A stretch of DNA of 29,051 nucleotides. Source: an uncultured Collinsella sp. (GTDB lineage Bacteria > Actinomycetota > Coriobacteriia > Coriobacteriales > Coriobacteriaceae). The stretch spans positions 1-29,051 of the forward strand of contig UQSB01000024.1 of NCBI GenBank assembly GCA_900543505.1, in the 5' to 3' direction. Shown here one piece after another: positions 21,843 to 28,709 of the stretch. Positions within the stretch are counted from its first letter, which is position 1. Each line of letters begins with the position of its first letter. Under the pieces are notes generated by a model that was not told the DNA's origin, did not search any database, and saw nothing but the letters and a program-made list of their open reading frames with translations. The position numbers and the translations under genes were made by a program.

Positions 21843-21864
21843 GCTGCGTGTGAGCTGCGTGTGA
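21843..21864. repeat. Tandem perfect 11-bp direct repeat
   Basis: GCTGCGTGTGA occurs twice in a row with no gap, between the possible -10 and the ribosome site of the secreted protein. One DNA turn spacing suits a response-regulator dimer binding in tandem. Confidence 0.7.
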
Positions 21865-22024
21865 TTCAATCGCGCTGCATAGTACCCCGAGCAAATCGCG
21901 ACCTGCGGTTTTACTCAAAAGGCGCACGTCAATTGCGTAAAACTCACATCCTCTCAACAGGAGTTTTCCACAACTCGAATGCATAAAGCATGTCAAAAAC
22001 CCTGTTTTTGCACCCTCTCTATGC

Positions 22025-22065
22025 AAAAAAGGCGCCTGTGCAACCATTGTTCGCACAGGCGCCTT
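22025..22065 (-). terminator. Terminator after metY
   Basis: AAGGCGCCTGTGC (22029-22041) and GCACAGGCGCCTT (22053-22065) form a perfect 13-bp stem with an 11-nt loop. On the minus strand a run of six T follows. Confidence 0.92.
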
Positions 22066-22125
22066 GAGCAGGCATTTTATGCAGTTATACCTATCGAGTC
22101 GCAAGGGGTCCTTGCACAAGTCGCC

Positions 22126-23436
22126 TTACTCGTCCAGCGCGGCAAAGGCCTGCTTCAGATCCCAAATGATGTCCTCGGCGTTCTCGGTACCGATGGAAAG
22201 ACGGATCGTGGAGGGCGTGATGTTCTGCTCGGCGAGCTCCTCGGCAGAGAGCTGGGAGTGCGTGGTGGTAGCCGGGTGCACGACGAGCGACTTGACGTCG
22301 GCCACGTTGGCGAGCAGCGAGAACACCTGCAGATGATCGATGAACTTCCATGCAGCCTCCTGGCCACCCTTAATCTCAAAGGTAAAGATCGAGGCACCGC
22401 CACGGGGGAAGTACTTCTGATAGAGCTCGTGATCGGGGTGCTCAGGCAGGCTCGGGTGATTCACCTTGGCGACGTGGCTGTCACCAGCCAGGAACTCAAC
22501 GACCTTCTTGGTGTTCTCGACATGGCGGTCAACGCGCAGCGACAGAGTCTCGGTGCCCTGGAGCAGAACCCAGGCGTTGAACGGGCTGATGCAGGCGCCC
22601 TCGTCACGCAGCAGGATAGCGCGGACATAGGTTGCGAAGGCGGCGGGACCGGCAGCCTCGGCAAACGAAACACCATGGTAGGAGGGGTTGGGCTCAGCGA
22701 TCTGGGCGTACTTGCCACTCGCCTTCCAATCGAAGTTACCGCCGTCGACGATCACACCGCCCAGCGAGGTACCGTGGCCGCCGATGAACTTGGTTGCGGA
22801 GTGGACGACGATGTTGGCGCCGTGCTCCAGCGGACGGAACAGATACGGGGTGCCGAAGGTGTTGTCGACGACAACCGGCAGACCGTGCTTCTTGGCAATC
22901 TCGGAGATGGCGTCGATGTTGGGGATGTCGGAGTTGGGGTTGCCGAGCGTCTCGAGATAGATGACCGTGGTGCTGTCCTTGATGGCACCCTCAACCTCTT
23001 CCAGGTTATGGGCATCGACAAACGTGGTCTCGACGCCAAACTGGGAGAGCGTATGCTCCAGCAGGTTGTAGGAGCCACCGTAGATGGTCTTCTGAGCCAC
23101 CACGTGGTCACCAGCCTGGGCAAGAGCCTGCAGGGTATAGGTGATGGCAGCAGCGCCGGAGGCGACGGCAAGACCTGCCACGCCGCCCTCGAGCGCGGCG
23201 ATACGGTCCTCGAAGACGCCCTGGGTGGAGTTGGTCAGACGGCCGTAGATGTTACCGGCGTCGGCAAGACCAAAGCGGTCGGCGGCGTGCTGGGAGTTGC
23301 GGAACACATAGCTCGTGGTCTGGTAGATAGGCACGGCACGGGAGTCGGATGCGGGATCGGCACTCTCCTGGCCAACGTGCAGCTGCAGGGTATCGAAACC
23401 AAAGGTGTGCTCGGGGTTGTTGATGAACTGGCTCAT
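22126..23436 (-). CDS. metY: O-acetylhomoserine sulfhydrylase (MetY-like)
   Basis: A 436-residue PLP enzyme. ATG at 23436 follows AAGGAGATCATC. The opening FGFDTLQLHVGQESADPASD and SRAVPIYQTTSYVF are diagnostic for the O-acetylhomoserine (thiol)-lyase group, longer than MetB/MetC (about 385). YGRLTNSTQGVFEDRIAALE, YLETLGNPNSDIPNID, VVDNTFGTPYL and the PLP-lysine motif HSATKFIGGHGTSLGG (about residue 210) are intact. It makes homocysteine from O-acetylhomoserine and sulfide, for methionine synthesis. A 177-nt leader with a 17-codon ORF precedes it, and a LysR regulator is divergent; both suggest sulfur control. Confidence 0.94.
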   Translation of the reverse strand: MSQFINNPEHTFGFDTLQLHVGQESADPASDSRAVPIYQTTSYVFRNSQHAADRFGLADAGNIYGRLTNSTQGVFEDRIAALEGGVAGLAVASGAAAITYTLQALAQAGDHVVAQKTIYGGSYNLLEHTLSQFGVETTFVDAHNLEEVEGAIKDSTTVIYLETLGNPNSDIPNIDAISEIAKKHGLPVVVDNTFGTPYLFRPLEHGANIVVHSATKFIGGHGTSLGGVIVDGGNFDWKASGKYAQIAEPNPSYHGVSFAEAAGPAAFATYVRAILLRDEGACISPFNAWVLLQGTETLSLRVDRHVENTKKVVEFLAGDSHVAKVNHPSLPEHPDHELYQKYFPRGGASIFTFEIKGGQEAAWKFIDHLQVFSLLANVADVKSLVVHPATTTHSQLSAEELAEQNITPSTIRLSIGTENAEDIIWDLKQAFAALDE

Positions 23437-23497
23437 GATGATCTCCTTGATCGAACGAAAGTAAGTAAAAAGAGAGAAGTAAGTCGCTGTCTCCTGA

Positions 23498-23551
23498 TCA
23501 CGCCGACGGGCGCAAACAGGAGCCCGGCATTCGTCTTGGTAAGCAATTCAT
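23498..23551 (-). CDS. Leader peptide (uORF) upstream of metY, 17 codons
   Basis: ATG at 23551 has an ideal AAAGGAGG site 7 nt away. The reading is MNCLPRRMPGSCLRPSA, then TGA, 61 nt before the metY start. It contains two Cys and two Met codons in 17, and its second Cys codon lies just after a CTCCTG segment that pairs with CAGGAG beyond the stop (23491-23496 with 23517-23522). Translation of the end of this ORF would open that stem. This is the layout of ribosome-mediated attenuation sensing Cys or Met supply. It is not proven to be translated. Confidence 0.55.
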   Translation of the reverse strand: MNCLPRRMPGSCLRPSA

Positions 23552-23619
23552 ATGCGGGCCTCCTTTCGCGTCCCGATTCCGTAGTCGGCTTAATAACCTA
23601 CCGCCTTTGTGTGTTTTGA

Positions 23620-23648
23620 ATAGTACGGGCATTGTCTTCCTCGGTCAA
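23620..23648 (-). promoter_or_regulatory. metY promoter
   Basis: On the minus strand TTGACC (plus 23643-23648) and TACTAT (plus 23620-23625) are exactly 17 bp apart. Transcription would start near 23613 and include the leader peptide. Confidence 0.75.
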
Positions 23649-23668
23649 TCACTAAAAAGCGCTAACTT

Positions 23669-23689
23669 GTTATCTGTTTTATAGATAAC
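23669..23689. promoter_or_regulatory. Probable LysR-regulator operator between metY and the LysR gene
   Basis: GTTATCT (23669-23675), a 7-nt spacer and AGATAAC (23683-23689) form a perfect inverted repeat. It lies upstream of the metY -35 box and just before the divergent LysR gene, where a LysR protein would activate the one and repress the other. Confidence 0.65.
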
Positions 23690-23708
23690 TATCGAAAGGA
23701 TGGCGTCG

Positions 23709-24611
23709 ATGACCCTTCAGCAGCTTCGTTTTCTGATCGCCGTGGCAGAGTCCGGCTCAATCAACGCCGCAGCTCAGCGCCTCTATACCGCTCAGTCCAA
23801 CATCTCAAACGCCGTCAAAAGCCTGGAACAGGAACTCCATCTGGAGATCTTTACGCGCTCCAGCCGCGGCGTCACGCTCACCAACGACGGCACCGAGCTT
23901 TTGGGCTATGCGCGCCAGGTCGTAGAGCAGGCCGACATGCTCGAGGCACGCTACGAGGACGGCGGCACCCCGCAAGCCCGCCTCGCCATTTCCGCCCAGC
24001 ACTACGCCTTTTCGGTCGAGGCCTTTGTCAACGTGGTCGAGCGCTGCCGCGACAGCAAGTTCGAGTTCATCATGCGCGAGACCACCACATCGCAGATCAT
24101 CGATGACGTCCGTGCGTTTCGCAGCGATATCGGCATTCTGTATCTGGATGACTTTAACGCCCGCGTTCTGCAGAAGGCCTTCGCCGATGCCCGCGCAAGC
24201 TTCCATCCCCTATTCGACGCGACGGTCCACGTCTTCGTCAGCGAACGCCACCCGCTCGCACGCCGCCCTCAGCTGTCCCTTGCCGACCTCGCGCCCTATA
24301 CGCGCTACAGCTTTGAGCAGGGAACCTCAAACTCCTTCTATTACGCCGAGGAACCTTTTAGCTATATCCCTTGCGACCGCAACATACGAATCTCGGACCG
24401 CGGAACACTTACCAACTTACTTATCACGTCGAACGGTTACACCCTGTCGACCGGAGTCCTCTCCAATGAAATGCAATGGGGTATGGCATCGATCCCGTTA
24501 GCAGACGCCCCAACGATGCACGTTGGCTACATCATGCACGACGAGCGCAAGCCCTCTCTCCTCTTGCAGCAATACCTCGACGAGCTCAACCGCATCATCC
24601 ATGCCAGCTAA
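23709..24611 (+). CDS. LysR-family transcriptional regulator, likely of sulfur metabolism
   Basis: A 300-residue regulator. I choose ATG at 23709 because AAAGGA is 9 nt upstream; ATG at 23700 would overlap that site. The N-terminal helix-turn-helix reads TLQQLRFLIAVAESGSINAA, AQRLYTAQSNISNAVKSLEQ, ELHLEIFTR. The remainder is a periplasmic-binding-protein-like effector domain (FIMRETTTSQIIDDV, IGILYLDD). It is divergent from metY with a shared 271-bp control region, so it probably regulates metY, as CmbR/HomR-type regulators do in lactic acid bacteria. The effector, for example O-acetylserine or O-acetylhomoserine, is unknown. Confidence 0.88.
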   Translation: MTLQQLRFLIAVAESGSINAAAQRLYTAQSNISNAVKSLEQELHLEIFTRSSRGVTLTNDGTELLGYARQVVEQADMLEARYEDGGTPQARLAISAQHYAFSVEAFVNVVERCRDSKFEFIMRETTTSQIIDDVRAFRSDIGILYLDDFNARVLQKAFADARASFHPLFDATVHVFVSERHPLARRPQLSLADLAPYTRYSFEQGTSNSFYYAEEPFSYIPCDRNIRISDRGTLTNLLITSNGYTLSTGVLSNEMQWGMASIPLADAPTMHVGYIMHDERKPSLLLQQYLDELNRIIHAS

Positions 24612-24710
24612 CAGTCGGAAGACGGGGTAGAAATCGTAGATTGCTGGCCCCCGGCGGGCATGGCGCTACAATGGTCACTCACATGAAATGCACTCAAAGA
24701 AAGGAAGCCC

Positions 24711-25196
24711 GTGAAGGTCATCATCTATACCGACGGCTCGGCCCGATCAAATCCGGGACGCGGCGGCTACGGCGCCGTGCTCAAATACACCAACCCCGCC
24801 GGCAAGACCTTTACCTCCGAGCTTTCGCGCGGCTACGCCAAGACCACCAACAACCGCATGGAGCTCATGGCCGTTATCGTGGCGCTCGAGGCACTCAACC
24901 GCCCCTGCGAGGTCGAAGTCCATTCCGATTCGCAGTACGTCGTCAACGCCTTTAACAAGCACTGGATCGACGGCTGGAAAAAGCGCGGGTGGAAAACCGC
25001 CAACAAGCAGCCCGTCAAGAACCGCGACCTGTGGGAGCGCCTACTCACCGCCAAAAGCAAGCATAAGGTTGAGTTCATCTGGGTTAAGGGTCACGCCGGC
25101 CACGAGCTCAATGAGCGCTGCGATGAGCTCGCCACCACGGCGGCCGACGGCAGCAACCTCGATATCGACACCGGCTTTAACGAGAGCGACCTGTAA
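24711..25196 (+). CDS. rnhA: Ribonuclease HI
   Basis: A 161-residue nuclease that degrades RNA in RNA-DNA hybrids. GTG at 24711 follows AAAGGAAG. The four catalytic acids are visible: Asp in IIYTDGSARSNPG, Glu in TNNRMELMAVI, Asp in VHSDSQYVVNAF and Asp in NERCDELAT. The conserved His lies in WVKGHAGHELNE. The basic handle region is WIDGWKKRGWKTANKQPVKN. Length is normal. It stands alone, after the LysR gene on the same strand. Confidence 0.95.
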   Translation: MKVIIYTDGSARSNPGRGGYGAVLKYTNPAGKTFTSELSRGYAKTTNNRMELMAVIVALEALNRPCEVEVHSDSQYVVNAFNKHWIDGWKKRGWKTANKQPVKNRDLWERLLTAKSKHKVEFIWVKGHAGHELNERCDELATTAADGSNLDIDTGFNESDL

Positions 25197-25269
25197 TAGC
25201 GTTTTCGTACAGCTTTATATCCCCACGCGCTACACTCATCCTGTAGACCAAACAACGCAAGGGGGACGT

Positions 25270-26376
25270 ATGCTGCGCATAGCGACCATCGGCACATCCA
25301 TGATCACCGACGACTTTATCCAAGTCGTCAATGCAAACGACCAGGCTGTATTCGTAGGCACGCTCTCGCGCAACGCCGAGCGCGGCGCTGCCTTTACCAC
25401 TGAGCGCGGCGGCGAGCGCAACTTCACCGCACTCGACGAGCTCGCGTCCGCCGCCGACGTCGACGCCGTCTACATCGGCAGCCCCAACGCGCTCCATTAC
25501 GAGCAGGCGCTCGTCTGCATCGCCGGCGGCAAGCACGTCATCGTCGAAAAGCCCTTCTGCGCCACCGAAGCGCAGGCGCTGGAAGTCTTCCGCGCTGCCG
25601 AGGCAGCAGGTGTCGTGGCCCTCGAGGCCATGCGCCCGCTCCACGACCCCGCTTTCCACGCCATCGAGGACGCTCTGGGCGAAATTGCGCCCATTCGCCG
25701 TGCCTCACTGCGCTTTGGCAAGTACTCCTCGCGCTACAACGAAATCCTCGCAGGACGCGCCAGCAACATCTTCGATTGCAATATGGCATCGGGCTCCCTC
25801 ATGGACATCGGCGTCTACACCGTCGAGCCCATGGTCGAGATTTTCGGCATGCCCTCCGGCCTTACGAGCATGACTACTCTGCTCGACCCCACCACGCGAC
25901 AGCTCACGCACGGCCCCATCGACGGCTGCGGTTCCATCCTCGCCAGCTACGGCGGTGGCCGCATCTCCGTCGAGCTTGCGCACTCCAAAATTACGAATGA
26001 CCTGCTGCCATCGCAGATCGAAGGCGAGCGTGGCACTATCCAGATTGACCATCTGTCCACGCCCCGCAACGTACGCATCGATTATCGCGGCGACGTCGTG
26101 CGCGGATCGGCGACCGAGGCGCCGCGCGAGCAAGGCGACAACGGACGCGCGCTCAACCTGCCCAAATCGAGCAACACCATGGAGTACGAGCTCGCCGACT
26201 TTATCACCGCCATCGTCGGCATCGATAGCATTAAGGACGAGATCTGGGAAACGCCTGCCGGGCGCCATGAGCTTGGCCACTATCGCGATGTCACGCTTGT
26301 CTCGCTGCGTATCATGGATGCCGTGCGCCAGCAGGCCGGCATTACCTTTCCCGCTGATTCAGTCAAGCAGGCCTAG
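25270..26376 (+). CDS. Gfo/Idh/MocA-family oxidoreductase
   Basis: A 368-residue NAD(P)-dependent dehydrogenase. ATG at 25270 follows AAGGGGGA. The N-terminal Rossmann domain begins LRIATIGTSMITDDFIQVV; VDAVYIGSPNALHYEQAL and the catalytic region GKHVIVEKPFC (EKP motif with Lys) follow. The C-terminal beta-sheet domain includes SGSLMDIGVYTVEPMVEIFG (Asp and nearby His/Tyr position). Members oxidise sugars, inositols or related polyols; the substrate here is unclear. The next gene, acylphosphatase, starts 2 nt after its stop, so the two are translated from one message. Confidence 0.9.
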   Translation: MLRIATIGTSMITDDFIQVVNANDQAVFVGTLSRNAERGAAFTTERGGERNFTALDELASAADVDAVYIGSPNALHYEQALVCIAGGKHVIVEKPFCATEAQALEVFRAAEAAGVVALEAMRPLHDPAFHAIEDALGEIAPIRRASLRFGKYSSRYNEILAGRASNIFDCNMASGSLMDIGVYTVEPMVEIFGMPSGLTSMTTLLDPTTRQLTHGPIDGCGSILASYGGGRISVELAHSKITNDLLPSQIEGERGTIQIDHLSTPRNVRIDYRGDVVRGSATEAPREQGDNGRALNLPKSSNTMEYELADFITAIVGIDSIKDEIWETPAGRHELGHYRDVTLVSLRIMDAVRQQAGITFPADSVKQA

Positions 26377-26378
26377 CG

Positions 26379-26789
26379 ATGGGCTTCTTCGAAACGTTCT
26401 TCTCCAGCGTCACCGGCGGCAGTCGAGAGCCTCAAAAACCATCAAACGTCGAGCTCGAGCTGCGCCGCAGGCTTACTGTGCTCGCAAGCGACGAGGCCAC
26501 TCAAGACACTCCCCTGCGCTATTTCCTACGCTGGGAGGGGCAAGTCCAAGGCGTTGGTTTTCGCTTTACCAACACCAACCTCGCACAGGCACGCGCACTC
26601 ACCGGCTGGGTGCGCAACATGGAAGACGGCTCGGTCGAGATGGAGATACAGGGAGCTCCGGCAAACATCCTATCTCATCTCGAGGCGCTTCATGCCTCCT
26701 ACGAGCGCATGGGAACGCGTTTTCGCCTCGTAGAAGCCCAGGCCCAAGCCCCACTTGCCAATGAAGACAGTTTCATTCCTCGTTATTAG
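26379..26789 (+). CDS. Acylphosphatase with N-terminal extension
   Basis: A 136-residue protein. The C-terminal ~90 residues are an acylphosphatase, with phosphate-cradle motif WEGQVQGVGFRFTNTN (catalytic Arg) and GWVRNMEDGSVEMEIQG (catalytic Asn). It hydrolyses acyl phosphates such as carbamoyl phosphate. Typical acylphosphatases are about 90-100 residues; here 45 extra residues precede the domain (FFETFFSSVTGGSREP then ELRRRLTVLA), perhaps an amphipathic membrane or partner contact. ATG at 26379 lies 2 nt past the oxidoreductase stop. No strong ribosome site is seen, so translation is probably coupled. An internal start is possible. Confidence 0.88.
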   Translation: MGFFETFFSSVTGGSREPQKPSNVELELRRRLTVLASDEATQDTPLRYFLRWEGQVQGVGFRFTNTNLAQARALTGWVRNMEDGSVEMEIQGAPANILSHLEALHASYERMGTRFRLVEAQAQAPLANEDSFIPRY

Positions 26790-26805
26790 TATTGTGTGCT
26801 AAATA
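26784..26805 (+). promoter_or_regulatory. Possible Fur/PerR-type operator
   Basis: TATTAG and CTAAATA flank TATTGTGTG, an imperfect AT-rich inverted repeat about 45 bp before the Fur-family gene and overlapping the acylphosphatase stop. Its shape is like PerR/Fur boxes (TTATAAT-N-ATTATAA), but the match is partial. A TATCAT -10-like box follows at 26809-26814. Confidence 0.4.
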
Positions 26806-26850
26806 CGGTATCATTTACCTACGACCGTTGATAGAAAAGAGGCGAGGCGT

Positions 26851-27231
26851 ATGGCGGTGCAAAGAAGGAATACCAGGCAGCGAAAGCTGGTTCTTGACGC
26901 CGTGCGCCAAAGTTATAACCATCCCACCGCCGACGAAATCTACAACGTCGTGCGCGCGCAGGATGACAAAATCAGCCGCGGTACGGTCTACCGCAATCTC
27001 AATCTCTTGGCCGACGCCGGCGAGATCCTCTCCATCAAGACGCCGGGCGGCAGCCGCTTCGATCGCACGATCGAGCCGCATGCGCATATCATCTGCACCT
27101 CATGCAGCCGCGTCATCGACGTACCGCTCCCCTTCGATGCCCAGCTCGACGCCAAGGCGTCCGAGCAAATCGGCTGGCACGTCACGTCGCACTACACCAT
27201 CTTCGAGGGTCTCTGCCCCGACTGCCGGTAG
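26851..27231 (+). CDS. Fur-family regulator, PerR-like
   Basis: A 126-residue metalloregulator. ATG at 26851 follows GAGGCGAGGCGT. The winged helix contains YNHPTADEIYNVVRAQDDKI, then SRGTVYRNLNLLADAGEI. The dimer domain has GGSRFDRTIEPHAHIICTSC, with Asp, His and His ligands in the order seen in PerR, and structural zinc Cys pairs CTSC and CPDC (C-terminus). IDVPLPFD may supply the last Asp. This fits PerR better than Fur or Zur. It probably controls peroxide or oxygen-stress genes in this anaerobe; identification as PerR rather than Fur is inference. Confidence 0.88.
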   Translation: MAVQRRNTRQRKLVLDAVRQSYNHPTADEIYNVVRAQDDKISRGTVYRNLNLLADAGEILSIKTPGGSRFDRTIEPHAHIICTSCSRVIDVPLPFDAQLDAKASEQIGWHVTSHYTIFEGLCPDCR

Positions 27232-27246
27232 ATGTTTGGGACATGC

Positions 27247-28044
27247 CTACTCAGCAAGTAGACGACGCAGCTCCTCTTCGACCGTGCGCACGTAGCGGAC
27301 ACGGTCATTGACGCCGCGCATGCTGGGATTGCAGCTCTCCATCAGATAGGGATGGCCCACCACGTTGAGCATGTCGCGATCGTTTTCGTTATCGCCAAAC
27401 GCCATCATTTCGTTAGGTGAGATCCCCAGCGCACAACCATAATCGGCAAGCGCGGACCCCTTGCCCGAATCAAAGCCGATAAAGTCGGTCCATTCGGTTC
27501 CCGACGTCATCACATCGACCCGGTCGCTAAAGCGACGCACAAAATACTCCAGCGCCGCCGGCTGCTCCGCCTCGGGCGTCTGGAAGGCAATCTTAATGAC
27601 ATCCTCGTCAATGTCTTCGGGACGGTCGACTACCGCCACATCACAATGGACCTCATAACGCAGGTGGTCAACAAACGCATCGTTGCTGCTCATGGTGTAG
27701 AGGTGCCCCTCGCACGAAAGGGTCACGTCGGCATGGGGGTACGCAACCACGGCATTCGCGATATCCATGGCCAGGCCACGCTCCATAGAACGCTTGACCA
27801 CGGCACGCCCCTCGCTCATGACCAGGGCTCCGTTTTCGCATACATAGGCGAGCTCATCGGCCACCGGGGCAAACAGATGGCGCAGGCTCGCATATTGACG
27901 GCCACTCGCCGGCATAAACACGATACCGCGATGATGCAGCTCATCGATGAGCTCAAAGGCCTCGGAACGCGGCTCGCGCTCCCCCGGATGTAGCAACGTG
28001 CCGTCCAAATCGCATGCAATCAGCTTGATTCCCTCAAGACCCAT
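27247..28044 (-). CDS. Cof-type HAD-IIB phosphatase (second)
   Basis: A 265-residue phosphatase. ATG at 28044 follows GGGGAAAG. Motif I is KLIACDLDGTLLHPGE, motif II is FMPASGRQYASL, the Lys is in GFDSGKGSALADYG, and motif IV is EMMAFGDNENDRDMLNVVG. It is a paralogue of the phosphatase at 5639-6481, with the same architecture and low visible identity. Substrate is undetermined. It converges with the Fur-family gene with a 15-bp gap and lies downstream of the ureE-like gene. Confidence 0.88.
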   Translation of the reverse strand: MGLEGIKLIACDLDGTLLHPGEREPRSEAFELIDELHHRGIVFMPASGRQYASLRHLFAPVADELAYVCENGALVMSEGRAVVKRSMERGLAMDIANAVVAYPHADVTLSCEGHLYTMSSNDAFVDHLRYEVHCDVAVVDRPEDIDEDVIKIAFQTPEAEQPAALEYFVRRFSDRVDVMTSGTEWTDFIGFDSGKGSALADYGCALGISPNEMMAFGDNENDRDMLNVVGHPYLMESCNPSMRGVNDRVRYVRTVEEELRRLLAE

Positions 28045-28072
28045 ATGCTTTCCCCAAAGCCTCCTATCAACA

Positions 28073-28115
28073 GCAAGACGGACCTTGATCGGTCACCCCT
28101 CAAAGCCCGTCTTGC
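28073..28115 (-). terminator. Hairpin between the ureE-like and HAD genes
   Basis: GCAAGACGG (28073-28081) and CCGTCTTGC (28107-28115) form a perfect 9-bp stem; an inner GACC/GGTC stem is possible. There is no T-run, so it may stabilise or process the message rather than end it. A separate CGCGCG/CGCGCG hairpin at 28121-28138, followed by TCTTTTT, points to termination on the plus strand and overlaps the ureE-like stop. Confidence 0.5.
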
Positions 28116-28127
28116 GCATACGCGCGC

Positions 28128-28706
28128 TTAGTCGCGCGTCTTTTTAACGATGGTGAAGTCCGGAGCCATGCTCACGACAACATCGGCCGCGCTCGACGCA
28201 AAGCGTCGGCCCGCATCGAGCTCGCGCGAAACGATCGAGATTCGAGCTCCCTCGACACCCCGAAGCATGCGGCCCAAAACAGGCTGCACCGGCGTATACA
28301 TGCGCACGGTATGCTCGTCCGAGTCGCCCCGGAAGAGCGGCGCATGCATGTTGCCGATCTCCCAGCACGCATGCGCGAGTGCAATCGGATCCATGCGGTC
28401 GACTTCGACCAAATAGACCTCGGCGCTGCGCAGGCGCACGACAACCGCCACGGGCACCATGCCCGAACGGTCAATGGCGAGCACGTCGCCATCGGCAAGA
28501 CGACCGCCGTCGGCAGTATCCAGCCGAACATCGATCGTGCGTCCCAGCTCCGTCACGCCCACAAACGCGCAGGCATCAGCCTGGTCCCAATCGAGCAGTA
28601 GCTCGTCAACTTCAAAGACACCGCCCAGCTCCCGGCGAAGTAGGAGTTCATAGGACGGATCGTTGAGATTTCCCAAGCATGTCGTCGAAACCAAGCGTTC
28701 AGGCAT
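28128..28706 (-). CDS. UreE-like nickel metallochaperone
   Basis: A 192-residue protein resembling urease accessory protein UreE. GRTIDVRLDTADGGRLADGD and VLAIDRSGMVPVAVVVRLR form the N-terminal beta domain. The C-terminal domain has DPIALAHACWEIGNMHAPLF, in which the His of GNMHAP matches the interdomain nickel ligand of UreE (GNRH region), and VLGRMLRGVEGARISIVSRE. No His-rich tail is present, as in many UreE proteins. ATG at 28706 lies 3 nt after the stop of the SlyD-like gene, so the two are coupled. No urease genes are in the window, so the nickel target, urease or NiFe hydrogenase, is unknown. Similarity is partial. Confidence 0.7.
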   Translation of the reverse strand: MPERLVSTTCLGNLNDPSYELLLRRELGGVFEVDELLLDWDQADACAFVGVTELGRTIDVRLDTADGGRLADGDVLAIDRSGMVPVAVVVRLRSAEVYLVEVDRMDPIALAHACWEIGNMHAPLFRGDSDEHTVRMYTPVQPVLGRMLRGVEGARISIVSRELDAGRRFASSAADVVVSMAPDFTIVKKTRD

Positions 28707-28709
28707 ACT

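Larger units (their letters stand above)
21814..22125. other. 312-bp intergenic region: secreted-protein promoter side and metY terminator
   Basis: This gap has no gene. On the minus strand a -10-like TACTAT (near 21880) precedes the secreted protein gene, with no good -35. It also holds a tandem 11-bp direct repeat (21843-21864), a loose AAAACTC/GAGTTTT inverted repeat (21939-21967) and the metY terminator (22025-22065). Confidence 0.6.

Noticed and set aside
21979..23619. 546-codon plus-strand frame opposite metY
   Set aside because: MetY is complete on the minus strand, and the plus frame runs through its terminator and promoter.
23437..23620. SAM or T-box riboswitch in the metY leader
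   Set aside because: No SAM-I-type conserved core, kink-turn or T-box sequence is visible; the leader ORF explains the region better.
28121..28145. Plus-strand terminator at the end of the ureE-like gene
   Set aside because: CGCGCG-N6-CGCGCG followed by TCTTTTT looks like one, but no plus-strand gene ends here; noted only as a possible antisense terminator.
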